64,000 bases of DNA from Lunularia cruciata (Eukaryota; Streptophyta; Marchantiopsida; Lunulariales; Lunulariaceae), in contig OX419757.1 in NCBI GenBank assembly GCA_948567375.1, forward strand, positions 51,646,001 through 51,710,000, written 5' to 3'. Below are positions 1 to 11,114 of this stretch, piece by piece. The notes under the pieces were generated by a model that was given only the letters and a program-made list of their open reading frames with translations, searched no databases and had not been told where the DNA came from. Numbering within the stretch: the first letter of the stretch is position 1; every line of letters starts with the position of its first letter. The position numbers and the translations under genes are program-made.

Positions 1-616
1 TTATAGAGATAAAGGATGGTTCTATATTAGTCATGGTTAGCTAAAGTTAGTCATAGCTAAGATAGAGGGGACTTTACTTTAGAGGAAGTAGAAAAGATGA
101 GCATCACTATTTTGGATTTTAGTGTGTTGACTTGGTATTATTCCTAGGTGTTTGGCTTTGAGGAAAGAGTTGAAAACTCTTGGGCCCGCAAGCCTTTTTG
201 TTTTGGATTCTTCTTTAGTCCAAGGATAGCCCATGTGAAGGAATCCTTGACTTAGTGGTTGGGTCAAGATAAGACCACATGCTTAGGGGAATATGCTCAT
301 GTGAATGGATATTCCTTTCTACTTTTTGACTTTACTTGACTTTTAGTCTAGTAACTTGAGTTACTACGGTAATTAGTAACTTTGGTATGTAACTATTTCA
401 CAAGTATATAAAAAAGGGGTGAGGAGGTACTCATCATCGTTTCATTTGCAACTATCTCTCTCTCATTGAGTTCTCTAGTGAGCAATGTCTTGAGTCTTGG
501 AGTGTTAGCCTTGGAGGAGTATGATGGAGTTGGGGTTCCTTGCCTTCTTAGTCCATGGTGCGCTTCCATAATAGCCATTAGAGGTTCATCTTGAGTGAGA
601 GACAAGCCGGCTCATA
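1..616 (+). repeat. Family A LTR, 5'-truncated by the window edge
   Basis: This is the same LTR, in opposite orientation, as the copies at 15621-16309, 20366-21055 and 55425-56116. It ends at 616 in CTCATA, where the others end in CTCACA. About 75 bp of its 5' end lie outside the window. A TATA box (TATATAAAA) lies at 405-413, about where transcription would start in the other copies. It directly abuts a reverse transcriptase fragment of family B, so it is either an insertion into B1 or part of a rearrangement. The left target-site copy is not visible, so solo LTR and full element cannot be told apart. Confidence 0.85.
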
Positions 617-1548
617 GGATGACTAGTGTCTGTAAGACCGATAGATGTTTTATGGGTCTAATAAGAGAAGTCCAGAGTGCACAACTCAAGAGAAAAATTC
701 CTGAGAAATTGAAGGATGTGGTGGATGAGTTTCAAGATGTCTTTCTTGATGATCTACCCTTAGGATTACCACCAAAAAGGCGAGTAGATTACAAAATTGA
801 GACACTTCCGAGGAAGCCTCCTTGCAAGACCCCATATCGCCTATCACCTCATGAGTTGGAGGAGTGTAACACTCAAATTGAGGAGATGTTGCAAAAAGGG
901 TTCATCCAACCTAGTGTATCACCATATGGGGGCCCTATCTTATTTGTGAAGAATAAGGATGGTACAATGCACATGTGCATTGACTATCGGGGTCTCAATC
1001 AGCAAACAATGAAGAACAAATACCCCTTACCTTGCATGGATGACCTGTTTGATCAACTCCATGGAGCAAGATACTTCACCAAACTAGACTTGCAAAGCGG
1101 TTACAATCAAATCCGAAATGCAAAGGAGGATGTGCACAAAACTGCCTTTCAAACCAGGTATAGCCACTTTGAGTATCTTGTGATGCCTTTTGGCCTCACC
1201 AATGCACCTGCCACTTTCATGGCCAACAACTTGGTGGCAGAGGTTAAGATTAACCCTAAATTCTGGCAAGAGATTCTGGCTGCTACAAAAACTGACCCAC
1301 AGATTGTAGAAGCACAATCATCCAAAGGTGTTACCAGTACCCAAGGACTCACCTTTCGGGATGGCAGATTATGGATCCCAAATGTCCCAAAATTACGCAC
1401 CACCATCCTAGTGGAATGTCATGATTTGGCCATTGCAGCTCATGTCGGAGTGGACAAGACCTTGGATGCAGTCAAGTGCCATTACTATTGGCCCAAGATG
1501 AGCAACGACGTGATGGACTATGTGTGTAGTTGCCTACTGTGCCAATAG
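617..1548 (+). pseudogene. RT fragment fused in frame to integrase zinc finger (B1 pol)
   Basis: One open frame reads through 1545. Up to about 1218 it is a Ty3/gypsy reverse transcriptase: [18 protein letters not shown], then [13 protein letters not shown], then [12 protein letters not shown]. At the ATG at 1219-1221 it switches to the linker before integrase ([11 protein letters not shown]) and then an HHCC zinc finger, with His codons near 1420 and 1441 and CSCLLC at about 1528-1545. The RT palm with YxDD and the whole RNase H are missing. B2 has the same [11 protein letters not shown] stretch following RNase H, so the joint here marks a deletion of more than 1 kb that kept the frame. The frame ends in a stop at 1546. 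Confidence 0.85.
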
Positions 1549-2690
1549 AACAAAGCTTCTAATCAAGCTCCTATAGGGCTCCTTCAACCTCTCCCCACTC
1601 CTACCCAACGTTGGGAACAAGTGAGTTTGGATCTCGTCTGTGAATTAACCAAGACCACCTCAGGGTTTGACTCCATTGTGGACTTTGTGGACCGGCTCAG
1701 CAAAATGATTCATGTACGCCCTACCACCAAGGAGGTGACCGCTCCACAACTAGCTCAATTATACTTAGATGCAGTCTTTGCTCACAATGGCTTGTCTAGA
1801 GTACTCATACCCGATAGAGGCACCCAATTCACCAACACTCTTTGGTTTCTTCAAAACCAAGTTGGCCATATCCATAGCTTACCACCCCCAAACAGATGGC
1901 CAAACAGAGCGGGCTAATCGCATGATTGAAGACATGTTACGCGGCTTCACCTTAGAAGAGCAAGAGAGGTGGGACACCCTACTCCCATTGGTGGAATTCG
2001 CTTACAACAATTCAATGAATGCATCCACCCAGGTCACTCCGTTCTTCCTCATGTATGGTGAGCATCCCTTCACACCTTCTAGCTTGATGAAGATCCGTCT
2101 AGTGGCTACCAAGGTCAATGCAGTCAACACATTTGTTTCGAGAATCCAACAAGGTGTGGAGAGCGCCAAGCATAGATTACAGATTGCACAAAATCGACAG
2201 AAGCAGTATGCTGATGCACACCATCGGCACATGGAGTTCAATGTTGGGGATCAAGTGTGGCTATCGACAACCAACCTCACATTAGTTGGACCTTGTAAGC
2301 TCAGACCTTGTTTTATTAGGCCTTTCTTGATTCTTTGTCGCATCGGCGCTGTGCCATATCACCTTGAGCTACCACCACACATGAAGATCCATCCAGTCTT
2401 CCATGTCTCCCTACTACGCAGATATGCTCCCCGATCAGGCCAAGGTCATTCCACACCAGACATTTGACCTTGTCCGACACTCATTGATGGCACAGAGGAA
2501 TATGAAGTGGAGCGGATTCTCCAAAAATGCATGCGTGGTACTCGCCACCCGCGGGTGGACTATCTACTACAATGGAAAGGTTACCCCCTCTATGAAGCCA
2601 CCTAGGAGCCTGCTGCCAATTTGGCACAGCAGCACATTCATGCACTTGTGTTGGTGCAAGCATTTGAGCAACAATTGCACAACGAGGACG
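1549..2690 (+). pseudogene. Integrase core and chromodomain of B1, frameshifted
   Basis: The integrase core begins near 1621 (SLDLVCEL gives the first catalytic Asp). The second Asp is in PDRGTQF, at about 1812. After a frameshift near 1850 the third acidic residue is in HPQTDGQTER. The C-terminal part carries FNVGDQVWLST and the HPVFHVSLLR motif that precedes chromodomains in plant chromoviruses. A stop at about 2466 interrupts the frame. The chromodomain then reads from 2495 (EEYEVERIL ... LLQWKGYPLYEAT) to a TAG at 2603-2605 that replaces the conserved Trp of the ATWEP motif. Chromodomains of this class tether the integration complex to modified histones. The gene is inactive. Confidence 0.88.
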
Positions 2691-2979
2691 TTGCGTCTTA
2701 AAACTGGAGGTAGAAATCACTTTGGAAAACAAAGATCACCAATAAATGTACCTCAAAGCCTTACTGGCTCAATAAGGAAGCAAAAAAGCAAGGGAAGGAA
2801 GAAGACAAGCACACAAAGGTACCAAAAGGCAACCTCACAATTGATTGTAGTGAATGGGGTCCTAGAAGGCAATCAAGTGAGAGTGTTAATAGATTCGAGA
2901 GCCATAGAGAATTTCCTATCTCGCTCTATTGCAATAAGATTGGGATTGTGGTAATTGCATGCTCTCTAGGAGGGATGTC
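2689..2979 (+). pseudogene. Aspartic-protease-like fragment lodged before the B1 polypurine tract
   Basis: Between the chromodomain and the 3' LTR, B1 carries about 270 bp that B2 lacks. In B2 the sequence runs CTTAAAAGGAGGGAGGTC straight into the LTR. The extra piece encodes VNGVLEGNQVRVLIDSRAIE, which resembles the start of a retroviral-type protease with the active-site DSG changed to DSR. It is followed by the remaining purine tract (AGGAGGGATGTC) just before 2980. It could be a template-switch product or a captured fragment of another element. Confidence 0.55.
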
Positions 2980-3702
2980 TGTAATATCAAGAGCTAGCCA
3001 TATGATCTAGATGTGAAATTTGGTTTACTAGCATCTAGAATGATGTTATACATGATGGTTGAAATAGATCAGATAGAAGTATCACCAAAAGAGTACTTCT
3101 ACTAATAGGGCAGAAACCGAAATAGACTTGAGAACCTTAGAACCAATAGCTAGACATTTAATTCAAGGTGAGAATTGGTTTGGTAACATCTAGAAGGATG
3201 TTACACATGATGGACTAAACAGATGAGAAAGAGGTATCACCAAAAGAGGACTTCTACTAATAGAGTAGGAACCAAAATATGCCTGAAATCTCTGAAGGCA
3301 ATTTTGGAGGCCTAAACGGATGAATTAGGCCTCGAAAATGTGCAGATTCCCACCCCTAATGGATGAAAGGCTAGCCTTCCCTCCCCCTTGCTTTGTCTTG
3401 TTGAGAGCTTTCCAATGATACCTTACATGATTATGAGATTCCTACAGGAAGATTCCCTCTGGTCAAAGCTTGTTTGACCAACCAGATAGGACCTAGACCA
3501 GACATGTCACCCATCCAAGTAAGTAATCCAAGGGTGGAGCTTGCTGACATGTCACCTATCTGTGTCCCTAATCCTATGGTGGAGCTTCCTTGGCGGAGAT
3601 CCTCTTTGTCTATATAATAAAGAGAAGGTGCTCCCTTGGAGCATCAATTGTTTGAGTGTGCAATCTGTGTCTTCTCTCTTCTCTTGTCCTCGGAGTATTA
3701 CA
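2980..3702 (+). repeat. Family B 3' LTR of B1 (723 bp)
   Basis: It starts TGTAATATC and ends GTATTACA, an inverted terminal repeat. A TATA box sits in TCTATATAATAAAG near 3608-3620. The left third holds two diverged copies of a module of about 175 bp (start to start), each containing a phrase like TATCACCAAAAGAGTACTTC, beginning near 3000 and 3175. The sequence after 3702 has no initiator-Met primer site, so this is a 3' LTR, in agreement with the purine tract on its left. Confidence 0.88.
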
Positions 3703-4302
3703 CATGGCCATAGCTCATAGGAGATCAGATCTGGATGTTGAGGCTTCCACCTCTTATGTTGGTGATAGAGATATCTTGGACTTTATGTGTGGAGCAATAT
3801 AGGTAGATGCATATGCCGTAGTGACTAAGAGTGCCGTATGTGCTCAAGAGCCTAATGGAGCATTAGTGGAGTTGGATCCATGGAGAGTAGAGGTTGGTAG
3901 ATAGGTTAGATTCCTCTAGTCTTTCACACTCTCCTAGGCTCTACAGATGACATCCATGGCTCCTAGATATCTTAGTGCAAGTGTGGTAGGTGGTGATGGA
4001 ATGCATGATAGACTAGATGCTAGTCAACCACTTGTTACTACAAAAATTGAGTCTAGTATGATGTTAGGAGCAGCTTAGTTGATTATGTGATTCTGTTTAT
4101 TCTTAACCAATGACATGTTTACATTGAGAGTTGACCTTGCTCTAATGTTTTGGTAGCTACCACACTTTGTGAGACTAGGGATGATGTAGTTCCTACTACT
4201 AGAGAAAAGGTGGTTGATAGTGGAGTTGACTTGGTTGATGAGCATGGGATCCGCTCAACAACCAATGGTTTATGGTAAGCAATAACAACTAGATTGGATG
4301 AG

Positions 4303-4875
4303 TGTAATACAAGTAGCTAAATATATTATCTATAGGTGAAAATTGACTTGGTAACATTTAGAAGGATGTTGTGTACAATAGGCTAGGTAGATCAGACAGA
4401 AGTTTCACCAAAAGAGTACTTTTACTAATAGGGCAGAAGCCAAAAATAGCCAATATTAGAGGTCTAAATAGATGAATTAGGTCATGAAAATGGAAAGATT
4501 CCATCCCCTCAAGGTGAAATTTTTTCCTTCTCTCCCTTGTGATTTTCTCATCAAGAGCTTTCTAATGGTACCTCATCCACATGATTCTGAGCTCCATGTA
4601 GGAAGATTCTCTAAAGATTCCCTATGGTCAAAGTTGTTTGACCAACTAGATAGGACAAGTACTGACATGTCACCAATCGAAACAACTAATCCAAGGATGG
4701 AGCTTGCCAACATATTACCAATCCATGTATTTGATCCAAGTGTGGAGCTTCCTTTGAGTAGATCCTCTTTGCTATATAAGAAAGAGAAGGTGTTCCTTTG
4801 GAGCATCAGAGGATTGAGTGTTAAATCTGTGTTTGTATCTCTTTTGGAGAGTGCTCTTGTCCTTGGAGTATTACA
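4303..4875 (+). repeat. Solo LTR of family B (short form, 573 bp)
   Basis: It starts TGTAATAC at 4303 and ends GTATTACA at 4875. Flanking five-base repeats, ATGAG on the left and AGGAG on the right, differ at one position and fit an aged target-site duplication. It carries a TATA-like TATATAAGAAAG near 4773. Only one copy of the CACCAAAAGAGTAC module is present. Element D continues on both sides, so this is a solo LTR left by LTR-LTR recombination. Confidence 0.82.
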
Positions 4876-4976
4876 AGGAGTTACCAATTAGACATGCCTT
4901 TGAGTGAGCATGCTCACACATGGGGTTGTCTTATTGGATAACCAAAGGGGGATTTTTCATTTAGTGGGACCTTTAA

Positions 4977-5340
4977 AGAAGGTCTATACACCATAAAGGT
5001 CTTATTAGACTTTGTTGCACAACCCCTTATGTTGGAGAAAACTATAGTTGTTGGTCTAGAGCTATGGAAGACCAATGTGGAGAGGTGTTCATTTCAGATC
5101 CATAATTCTCTAGAGGTAATTCTACATAATATATCACATGTAGAGAGCTCATTGTCAAGATCCAGCCTGGTCATCCAACTAATAGCTCTATGGTGAAAGC
5201 TTAGGCCATTGCAATAATAATAAAGTCATATGATGTGCTAGTTGGTGGAGAACCAAAATACTTCATAGGTTTCAATATTGACTATTGGGATGAGACAACC
5301 TCTTATAGACCAAGTTGGCAGTCATATGAGGGATAGGTAT
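4977..5340 (+). pseudogene. Aspartic protease region of element D
   Basis: The frame reads TIKVLLDFVAQPLMLEKTIV, then VVGLELWKTNVERCSFQIH. Plant Ty3/gypsy proteases of this type have LLDSGAQP at the active site. Here the catalytic Ser-Gly is replaced (DFV). Further on, NIDYW and a region near YRPSWQSYEG correspond to the end of the domain. Several stops interrupt it. Between 5340 and 7180 the sequence is coding-like in patches but too decayed to assign domains. Confidence 0.6.
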
Positions 5341-7189
5341 TTTGCCTTCCAGTATGCTTTAGTAGTAGTAGTAGTCTTGGTTCACTATAGTCAAGGACCA
5401 TGGCATTAGTTTCAAATTTTAGTGGTTTTATTACTCAGCTTGGTGACTTATTGGAGAGGAATGCCCATGCAAAGGATACTCTAGTACCAAAGGAGATTAC
5501 TCAAATTTGGAGTACAAGTGAGATTGTTCCATCTACCTTGGATGTTCCATTGTGGATTTTGAGGAGGCATTGTAGCAACATGCAAATCAGTTGGTGCAAC
5601 AAGCTTGGAGTGGAACCTTTGTACCACTAGGAGACCAGCGTGAAGATGAGCCTTTAGAGTCTATTACCTTATCACCTTTGGATACCACACTCATTTCTTG
5701 GTCGTATCCAATAGAGGAAGTATATCTATTGGAGTTGTTTAGTGAGATTAGCACTAGACTAGATGTGCTATTACAAGCAAGTATATGAGTACACAGTACT
5801 TGTTTGTAAAGAGAGATGAGATTGCTAGGTGAGTCTCTATGTATCATGTGGCACACTTGGCCTATCAATATCTTGAGTTATTATTGATGTCAGCAATCAA
5901 GGGTCACCATAAGATCCTACAAGCATATTTTTTGCTGTTGGGGATGTAAGATTTGGAGAGATGTAGTCCCATTCATTTGGTGATTTTTGGATGGCCTTGT
6001 AAGAGACATATCTATGCTAGCTAAAGTCAAGGTCTCCAAGATCTCCATTCTTGTGTGTTTTGGGAGATATAACACATATTATAATATCTCTAGGTTCATC
6101 AGTCTATTTCTCCAACTTACATTTTAGAGAACTTCTCTCTTTGAAGGATGATTCTTGCACTCAAGTGGTGGTAAGTACACATCAAGTCTATTCTTGGATG
6201 GGACCTATCATGTTCTTGGATGTAGTGAGAGTGGGATCATAGGCTCATTATCTTCATCTTTGGAGGACAAACCTCTTACCTAGAGAGGTTCTCCAACATG
6301 CTTATGATGGGATTCAAAGACTAAACCACCTTATAGTTGATGACATTATGGATGTTGGATGCTAGTCTCAGATGGTGTTAGTGGCTGATGGGTCACTTAT
6401 GGAAGTGATGAACCTTGTTGGATAGCCTAGAGCCGCTTTACCTGCACTTATAAGTTTTGTAGGCTCCCATGCTTTTTGAGAGCGAGGTCTTGGACTTGTT
6501 TAGGATTCATAATTAGAGCAATTGGTGGAACCCAACGCCAATGAGAAGGAGTATGCAATGGATTTTTTTACCAATATTACTATTATTATAGTAGAGTTAG
6601 AGGCATCCAAGCATCAAGTGTTAGGTCAAGCTATGGAATTGAACTATTTTACCTAGATTGTGAGTCTTGGGTTGGCAAAGTAGCGTAGGATATGCTTGAT
6701 AAGCATCACCACTTAGACACTTATGAGCCCTATGCCTATCAAGATGATGCAAGCACATGTTGGGGGTGATGGAACAAGTGGACAAGTATTATTGGGATAT
6801 AGCCAATGACTATTAGTGAGAGTGGTCTACTTGGGTTACACCCTTGGTCTACTTGGGATGCAACTAGAGGACGTATGGAACTTATAGCCATAGCAGAAAT
6901 AGTTTCCACACTAAGGTTGGGAACTCTAGTGGTTGGTAGCATGACATTAATGCTCCCAAGGGCCTAGTGTAGCAGCTGGTTAGTATATCTTCCACTCTTA
7001 CATCAATTATAAGGATACTTGGGAGCCAAGTATTGGACCAAACCTTACAAGAGGAGGAAGATGGAGAGTTTGGAGGTTCTTGAGGAGCTACACAAGTTGT
7101 TTTGCCTTTAATATGAAAGATTTGGGTGCTTTGGAAGGGCATGCTATTTAGATTGAGCTTACTAGTGACACATAAGTTTTTTGACATCC

Positions 7190-7990
7190 CTATAGATATA
7201 GTGACATGGAGAGAGTATTGATTTGGAGCTAGAGTAGAGATCTTTTTGAGACATTTGTTGGAAGTGTTTGTGAAATTGAGATCTTATAATCTCAAACTAC
7301 ATCTTGGGAAGTGAAGATTCTTCTATGAGCAGGTTGAGTATTTGGGTCACAATATTTACCTTGGAGGACTTGCTGTTTAGCAAACCAAGGTGGAGGCTAT
7401 TGCATGTATTTCTTGACCTACAGATGTGAATAGAGTGTAATCATTCCTTGGGTTGACAAACTTCTATTGCCATTATGTTAAAGGATTTAGTGCCATTTCC
7501 AAGGCCTTGACAAAGCTAGTCAAGTTTACATAAGATTGATGTTGGGGAGATGAGCAAGAGGGAGCTTTTACAAAGCTCAAAGATAGGTTGATATTTGCTC
7601 ATATTCTTAAGAGACCAATCAAAGGATGACCATTCCAGGTTCACATTGATTGGAGTATGTTGTGTCTTGGAGCAATGCTCACCCAACATGATGATGAGGA
7701 GAAGGAGTTTGTGGTGGCCTATGCTAGTCATTCCAATAATTTAGAGGAAGCAAAGTATAGTCAAATGAGGAAGAGTGCTCAATAGTAATATGGGTCATAA
7801 CACATTTCTGATGTTATATATTTGGTAATCCTATCATTTCATCATTGATCATCAACCATTGAAGTGGTTGATGTACTCTGATAAGTTTTCAAGGAAACTT
7901 GCACAATGGGCTTTTGATTTTACAAGAGTATGATTTCATAGTTATTCATAGACCTAGATTGGTGAACCATGATGAAGATGGGTTGAGTAG
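7190..7990 (+). pseudogene. RT thumb and RNase H of element D
   Basis: Reading with stops: VEYLGHNI (RT thumb, near 7330), FLGLTNFYCHYVKGFSAISK, then the RNase H motif VHIDWS ... LGAMLTQHDDEEKEFVVAYAS at about 7635-7725. It continues toward the conserved TDHQPLKWL region near 7850. At least eight stops are present. The DWS form in place of DAS groups this element away from B and C, whose RNase H reads VDFDASN or AIDASS. Confidence 0.75.
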
Positions 7991-8399
7991 AAACCCATGT
8001 CCCAACCAATAGCATCAGACTAAAGGTTGAGGAGATGATGCCAAGTTGGTATGCATCTATCTTTCTATGTTTATTTTTTGAGGCTTAGCATGCATCTACC
8101 TTTCTATGTTTATCTTTTGAGGCTTTGGTGGTATCTCTCTCAACGCATACAAGAGGAGTTATTGAGTTCACAAATCCAAAGGGTGAGGATATTGGTATAA
8201 TTTAGCAAGACATTCATGATGATGTCTTAATGATGGATTATTTTCACATTGGTATTGTAAGTGGCACAATTGGTACTAAGGAGAGAAACCATGTTCTCTA
8301 GTAAGCCAAATGGTTTAGATTGGAGGGTAGATACCTTCTTTGTGTATGGAAGGATGGTAGAGTGTGAGTAGCACCATTTCCATTTTAGAGACCACAATT

Positions 8400-8488
8400 G
8401 GTCCGTCACTCTCATGAGGAGCTATGACATTTTGGAGTAAAGTGTACATATAGCTTACTCTTGAATCATTATTGGTGGCACGGTATGC
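8400..8488 (+). pseudogene. Integrase zinc finger of element D, cut by B2
   Basis: The frame reads HFGVKCTYSLLLNHYWWHGM, the first half (two His) of the HHCC integrase finger. It stops at 8488, where B2 begins. The Cys half (VCDQVRASF) resumes at 11140 beyond B2. The five bases TATGC at 8484-8488 recur at 11115-11119 as the target duplication. Confidence 0.85.
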
Positions 8489-8699
8489 TATAATACCAAG
8501 AGCTAGCCATATGATCTAGATGTGAAATTCGGTTTGGTAACATCTAGAATGATGTTATATATGATGGTCAAAATAGATCAGATAGAAGTATCACCAAAAG
8601 AGTACTTCTACTAATAGGGCCGAAACCCAAATAGACTTGAGAACCTTAGAACCAATAGCTAGACATATGATTTAAAGATGAGAATTGGTGGTATGAATT

Positions 8700-9095
8700 G
8701 GTGGTGAATTGAAGTGGTATGACCCAAAACGTCCAATCAAGTTGGCTATAGATGCATCAAGTGTAGCAATAGGAGCAGTCCTACAACAAGAGTGGCATGA
8801 CGGATGGCATCTAATTGCATATTTCTCTCAAAAGTTGTCACCAGCAGAGTGCAACTACCACACCACAAAATGAGAAGAGCTGGCCATCGTTCTAGCAACC
8901 AAACATTGGAAGCACTACTTGGGCGAGAAGGCATTTGTAGTAGAGACAGAGCACAAACTTCTAGTCTACCTCAAGACGTAAAAGGATCTATCTCATCGCT
9001 AAATTCGGTGGGAAAAGTGGCGAAAATGCTTCAACATGACAATCACCGATATGGATGGTAAGAAGCAACTTGCAGATGCATTCACCCGCATGCAA
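8700..9095 (+). pseudogene. RNase H of B2
   Basis: The frame reads KWYDPKRPIKLAIDASSVAI, then GAVLQQEWHDGWHLIAYFSQ, KLSPAECNYHTT, a TGA stop, then EELAIVLATKHWKHYLGEK. It ends in DGKKQLADAFTRM just before the integrase linker at 9096. The order and motifs are those of Ty3/gypsy RNase H. The three or more in-frame stops (one after YHTTK, one near 8980, one near 9001) make it inactive. Confidence 0.85.
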
Positions 9096-10578
9096 ATGGC
9101 CAACAACTTGGTGGCAGAGGTTAAAATTAACCCTGAATTCTGGCAAGAGATTCTGGCTGCTACAAAAATTGACCCACAGATTGTAGAAGCAAAATCATCC
9201 AAAGGTGTCACCAGTACCCAAGGACTCACCTTTTGAGATGGCAGATTATGGATCCCAAATGTCCCAAAATTATGCACCACCATTCTAGCGGAATGTCATG
9301 ATTCGGCCATTGCAGCTCATGTCGGAGTAGACAAGACCTTGGATGCAGTCAAGCGCTATTACTATTGGCCCAAGATGAGCAACGACGTGATGGACTATGT
9401 GCATAGCTGCCTACTTTGCCAATAGAACAAAGCTTCTAATCAAGCTCCTGCAGAGCTCTTGCAGGGCTCCTTCAACCTCTCCCCACTCCTACCCAACGTT
9501 GGGAACAAGTGAGTATGGATCTCGTCTGTGAATTACCCAAGACCACCTCAGCATTTGACTCCATTGTGGTCTTTGTGGACTGGTTCAACAAAATGATTCA
9601 TGTACGCCCTACCACCAAGGAGGTGACCACTCCACAACTAGCTCAATTATACTTAGATGCAGTCTTTGCTCACCATGGCTTGTCTAGAGTACTCATCACT
9701 GATAGAGGCACCCAATTCACCAGCTTATTTTGGTGAACACTCTTTGGTTTCTTCAAAACCAAGTTGGCCATGTCCACAGCTTACCAACCCCAAATAGATG
9801 GCCAAACAGAGCGGGCTAATCGCATGATTGAAGACATGTTACGAGGCTTCACCTTAGAAGAGCAAGAGAGGTGGGACACCCTACTCCCATTGGTGGAATT
9901 TGCTTACAACAATTTAGTGAATGCATCCACCCAGGTCACTCCATTCTTCCTCCTTCTTCCTCCTTCTAGCTTGATGAAGATCCGTCTAGTGGCTACCAAG
10001 GTCAATGCAGTCAACACATTTGTTTCTAGAATCCAACAAGGTGTGGAGAGCGCCAAACACAAATTACAAATTGTGCAAAATTGACAGTAGCAGTATGCTG
10101 ATGCACACCGTTGGCACATGGAGTTCAATGTTGGGGATCAAGTGTGGCTATCGACAACCAACCTCACATTAGTTGGACCTCAGAAGCTCAGACCTCGTTT
10201 TATTGGGCCTTTCTTGATTCTTCATTGCATCGGCGCTATGGCCTATCACCTTGAGCTACCACCACACATGAAGATCCATCCAGTCTTCCATGTCTCCCTA
10301 CTACGTAGATATGCTCACCGATCAGGCCAAGGTAAGTCCACACCAGACATTTGACCTTGTCCGACACTCATTGATGGCACAAAGGAATATGAAGTAGAGC
10401 GGATTCTCCAAAACGCATGCGTGGTACTCACCACCCGCGGGTGGACTATCTACTACAATGGAAAGGTTACCCCCTCTATGAAGCCACCTGGGAGCCCGCT
10501 GCCAATTTGGCACATGCACTTGTGTTGGTGCAAGCATTTGAGCAACAATTGCACAACGAGGACGTTGTGTCTTAAAAG
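9096..10578 (+). pseudogene. Integrase and chromodomain of B2
   Basis: The integrase linker and HHCC finger run to about 9425 and are nearly identical to B1. The core begins near 9509 with MDLVCELPKTTS, has TDRGTQFTS at about 9705 and a frameshift after 9735. It resumes at 9764 with AYQPQIDGQTERANR. Compared with B1, a stretch encoding LMYGEHPFT is replaced by a short run of Leu/Pro codons near 9955. The C-terminal part reads FNVGDQVWLST at 10118 onward. In the chromodomain (from about 10386) one base is missing near 10412 relative to B1, but the ATWEP Trp codon (TGG, about 10490) is intact. Confidence 0.87.
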
Positions 10579-10588
10579 GAGGGAGGTC

Positions 10589-11114
10589 TGTAATACCAAG
10601 AGCTAGCCATATGATCTAGATGTGAAATTCGGTTTGGTAACATCTAGAATGATGTTATACATGATGGTCAAAATAGATTAGATAGAAGTATCACCAAAAG
10701 AGTACTTCTACTAATAGGGCAGAAATCAAAATAGACTTGAGAACCTTAGAACCAATAGCTAGACATATGATTTAAAGGTGAGAATTGGTTTGGTAACATC
10801 TGGAAGGATGTTACACATGATGGACTAAACAGATGAGAAAGAGGTATCACCAAAAGGAGACTTCTACTAATAGAGTAGGAACCGAAATATGCTTGAAATC
10901 TTTGAAGGCAATTTCGGAGGCCTAAACGGATGAATTAGGCCTTGAAAATACATAAGTGCCTCCCCCCCCCAAATAGAGGAAAGGTTGGCCTTCCCTCCCT
11001 CCACTTTGTCTCATTGAGAGCTTTCCAACGGTACCTTACGTGATCCCTTGGGGCATTGAATGTTTGAGTATGCAATCTGTGTTTTCTCTCTTCTCTTGTC
11101 CTCGGAGTATTTCA
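10589..11114 (+). repeat. Family B 3' LTR of B2, internally deleted (526 bp)
   Basis: It starts TGTAATACC right after the purine tract and ends TATTTCA at 11114. Compared with the 723-bp LTR of B1 it lacks about 200 bp after the GGTACCTTACGTGA segment, including the TATA box. Both copies of the CACCAAAAGAGTAC module are present. A run of nine or more C lies near 10962-10970. Confidence 0.88.

Larger units (their letters stand above)
617..3702 (+). mobile_element. Ty3/gypsy chromovirus B1, internally deleted, with 3' LTR
   Basis: In order this holds a reverse transcriptase fragment, an integrase zinc finger and core, a chromodomain, an inserted protease-like piece, a purine tract and a family B 3' LTR. 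Integrase followed by a C-terminal chromodomain defines the chromovirus branch of Ty3/gypsy. No gag, no complete protease in its proper place and no RNase H are present. Family B LTR sequence occupies the left end of B2, but here the left end is family A LTR, so the original 5' end of B1 is lost or lies outside the window. The element is dead: RT lacks its catalytic YxDD half and the integrase is frameshifted. Confidence 0.85.
8489..11114 (+). mobile_element. Chromovirus B2, deleted family B element with TATGC target duplication
   Basis: It starts TATAATACC (TG mutated to TA) at 8489, ends TATTTCA at 11114 and is flanked by perfect TATGC repeats. The 5' LTR is cut short near 8692 and fused directly to RNase H. 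Primer site, gag, protease and RT are missing. RNase H, integrase and chromodomain follow, then the purine tract AAAAGGAGGGAGGTC and the 3' LTR. B2 and B1 are close relatives with different deletions. B2 keeps RNase H where B1 keeps RT. Confidence 0.9.

Noticed and set aside
79-267. A 62-codon frame (minus) that recurs at 55774-55962 (+), suggesting a conserved small protein
   Set aside because: Both lie at the same place within family A LTRs. The other two LTR copies break the frame. The similarity is that of the LTR, not of a gene.
393-605. A 70-codon minus-strand frame also seen at 55460-55648 (+)
   Set aside because: Again an open stretch inside the LTR A sequence, downstream of its TATA box in LTR orientation but antisense to it. 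No codon evidence.
3703-3720. Primer-binding site after the LTR at 2980-3702, which would make it a 5' LTR
   Set aside because: The sequence CATGGCCATAGC does not match a tRNA end, and the purine tract lies on the left, so this is a 3' LTR.
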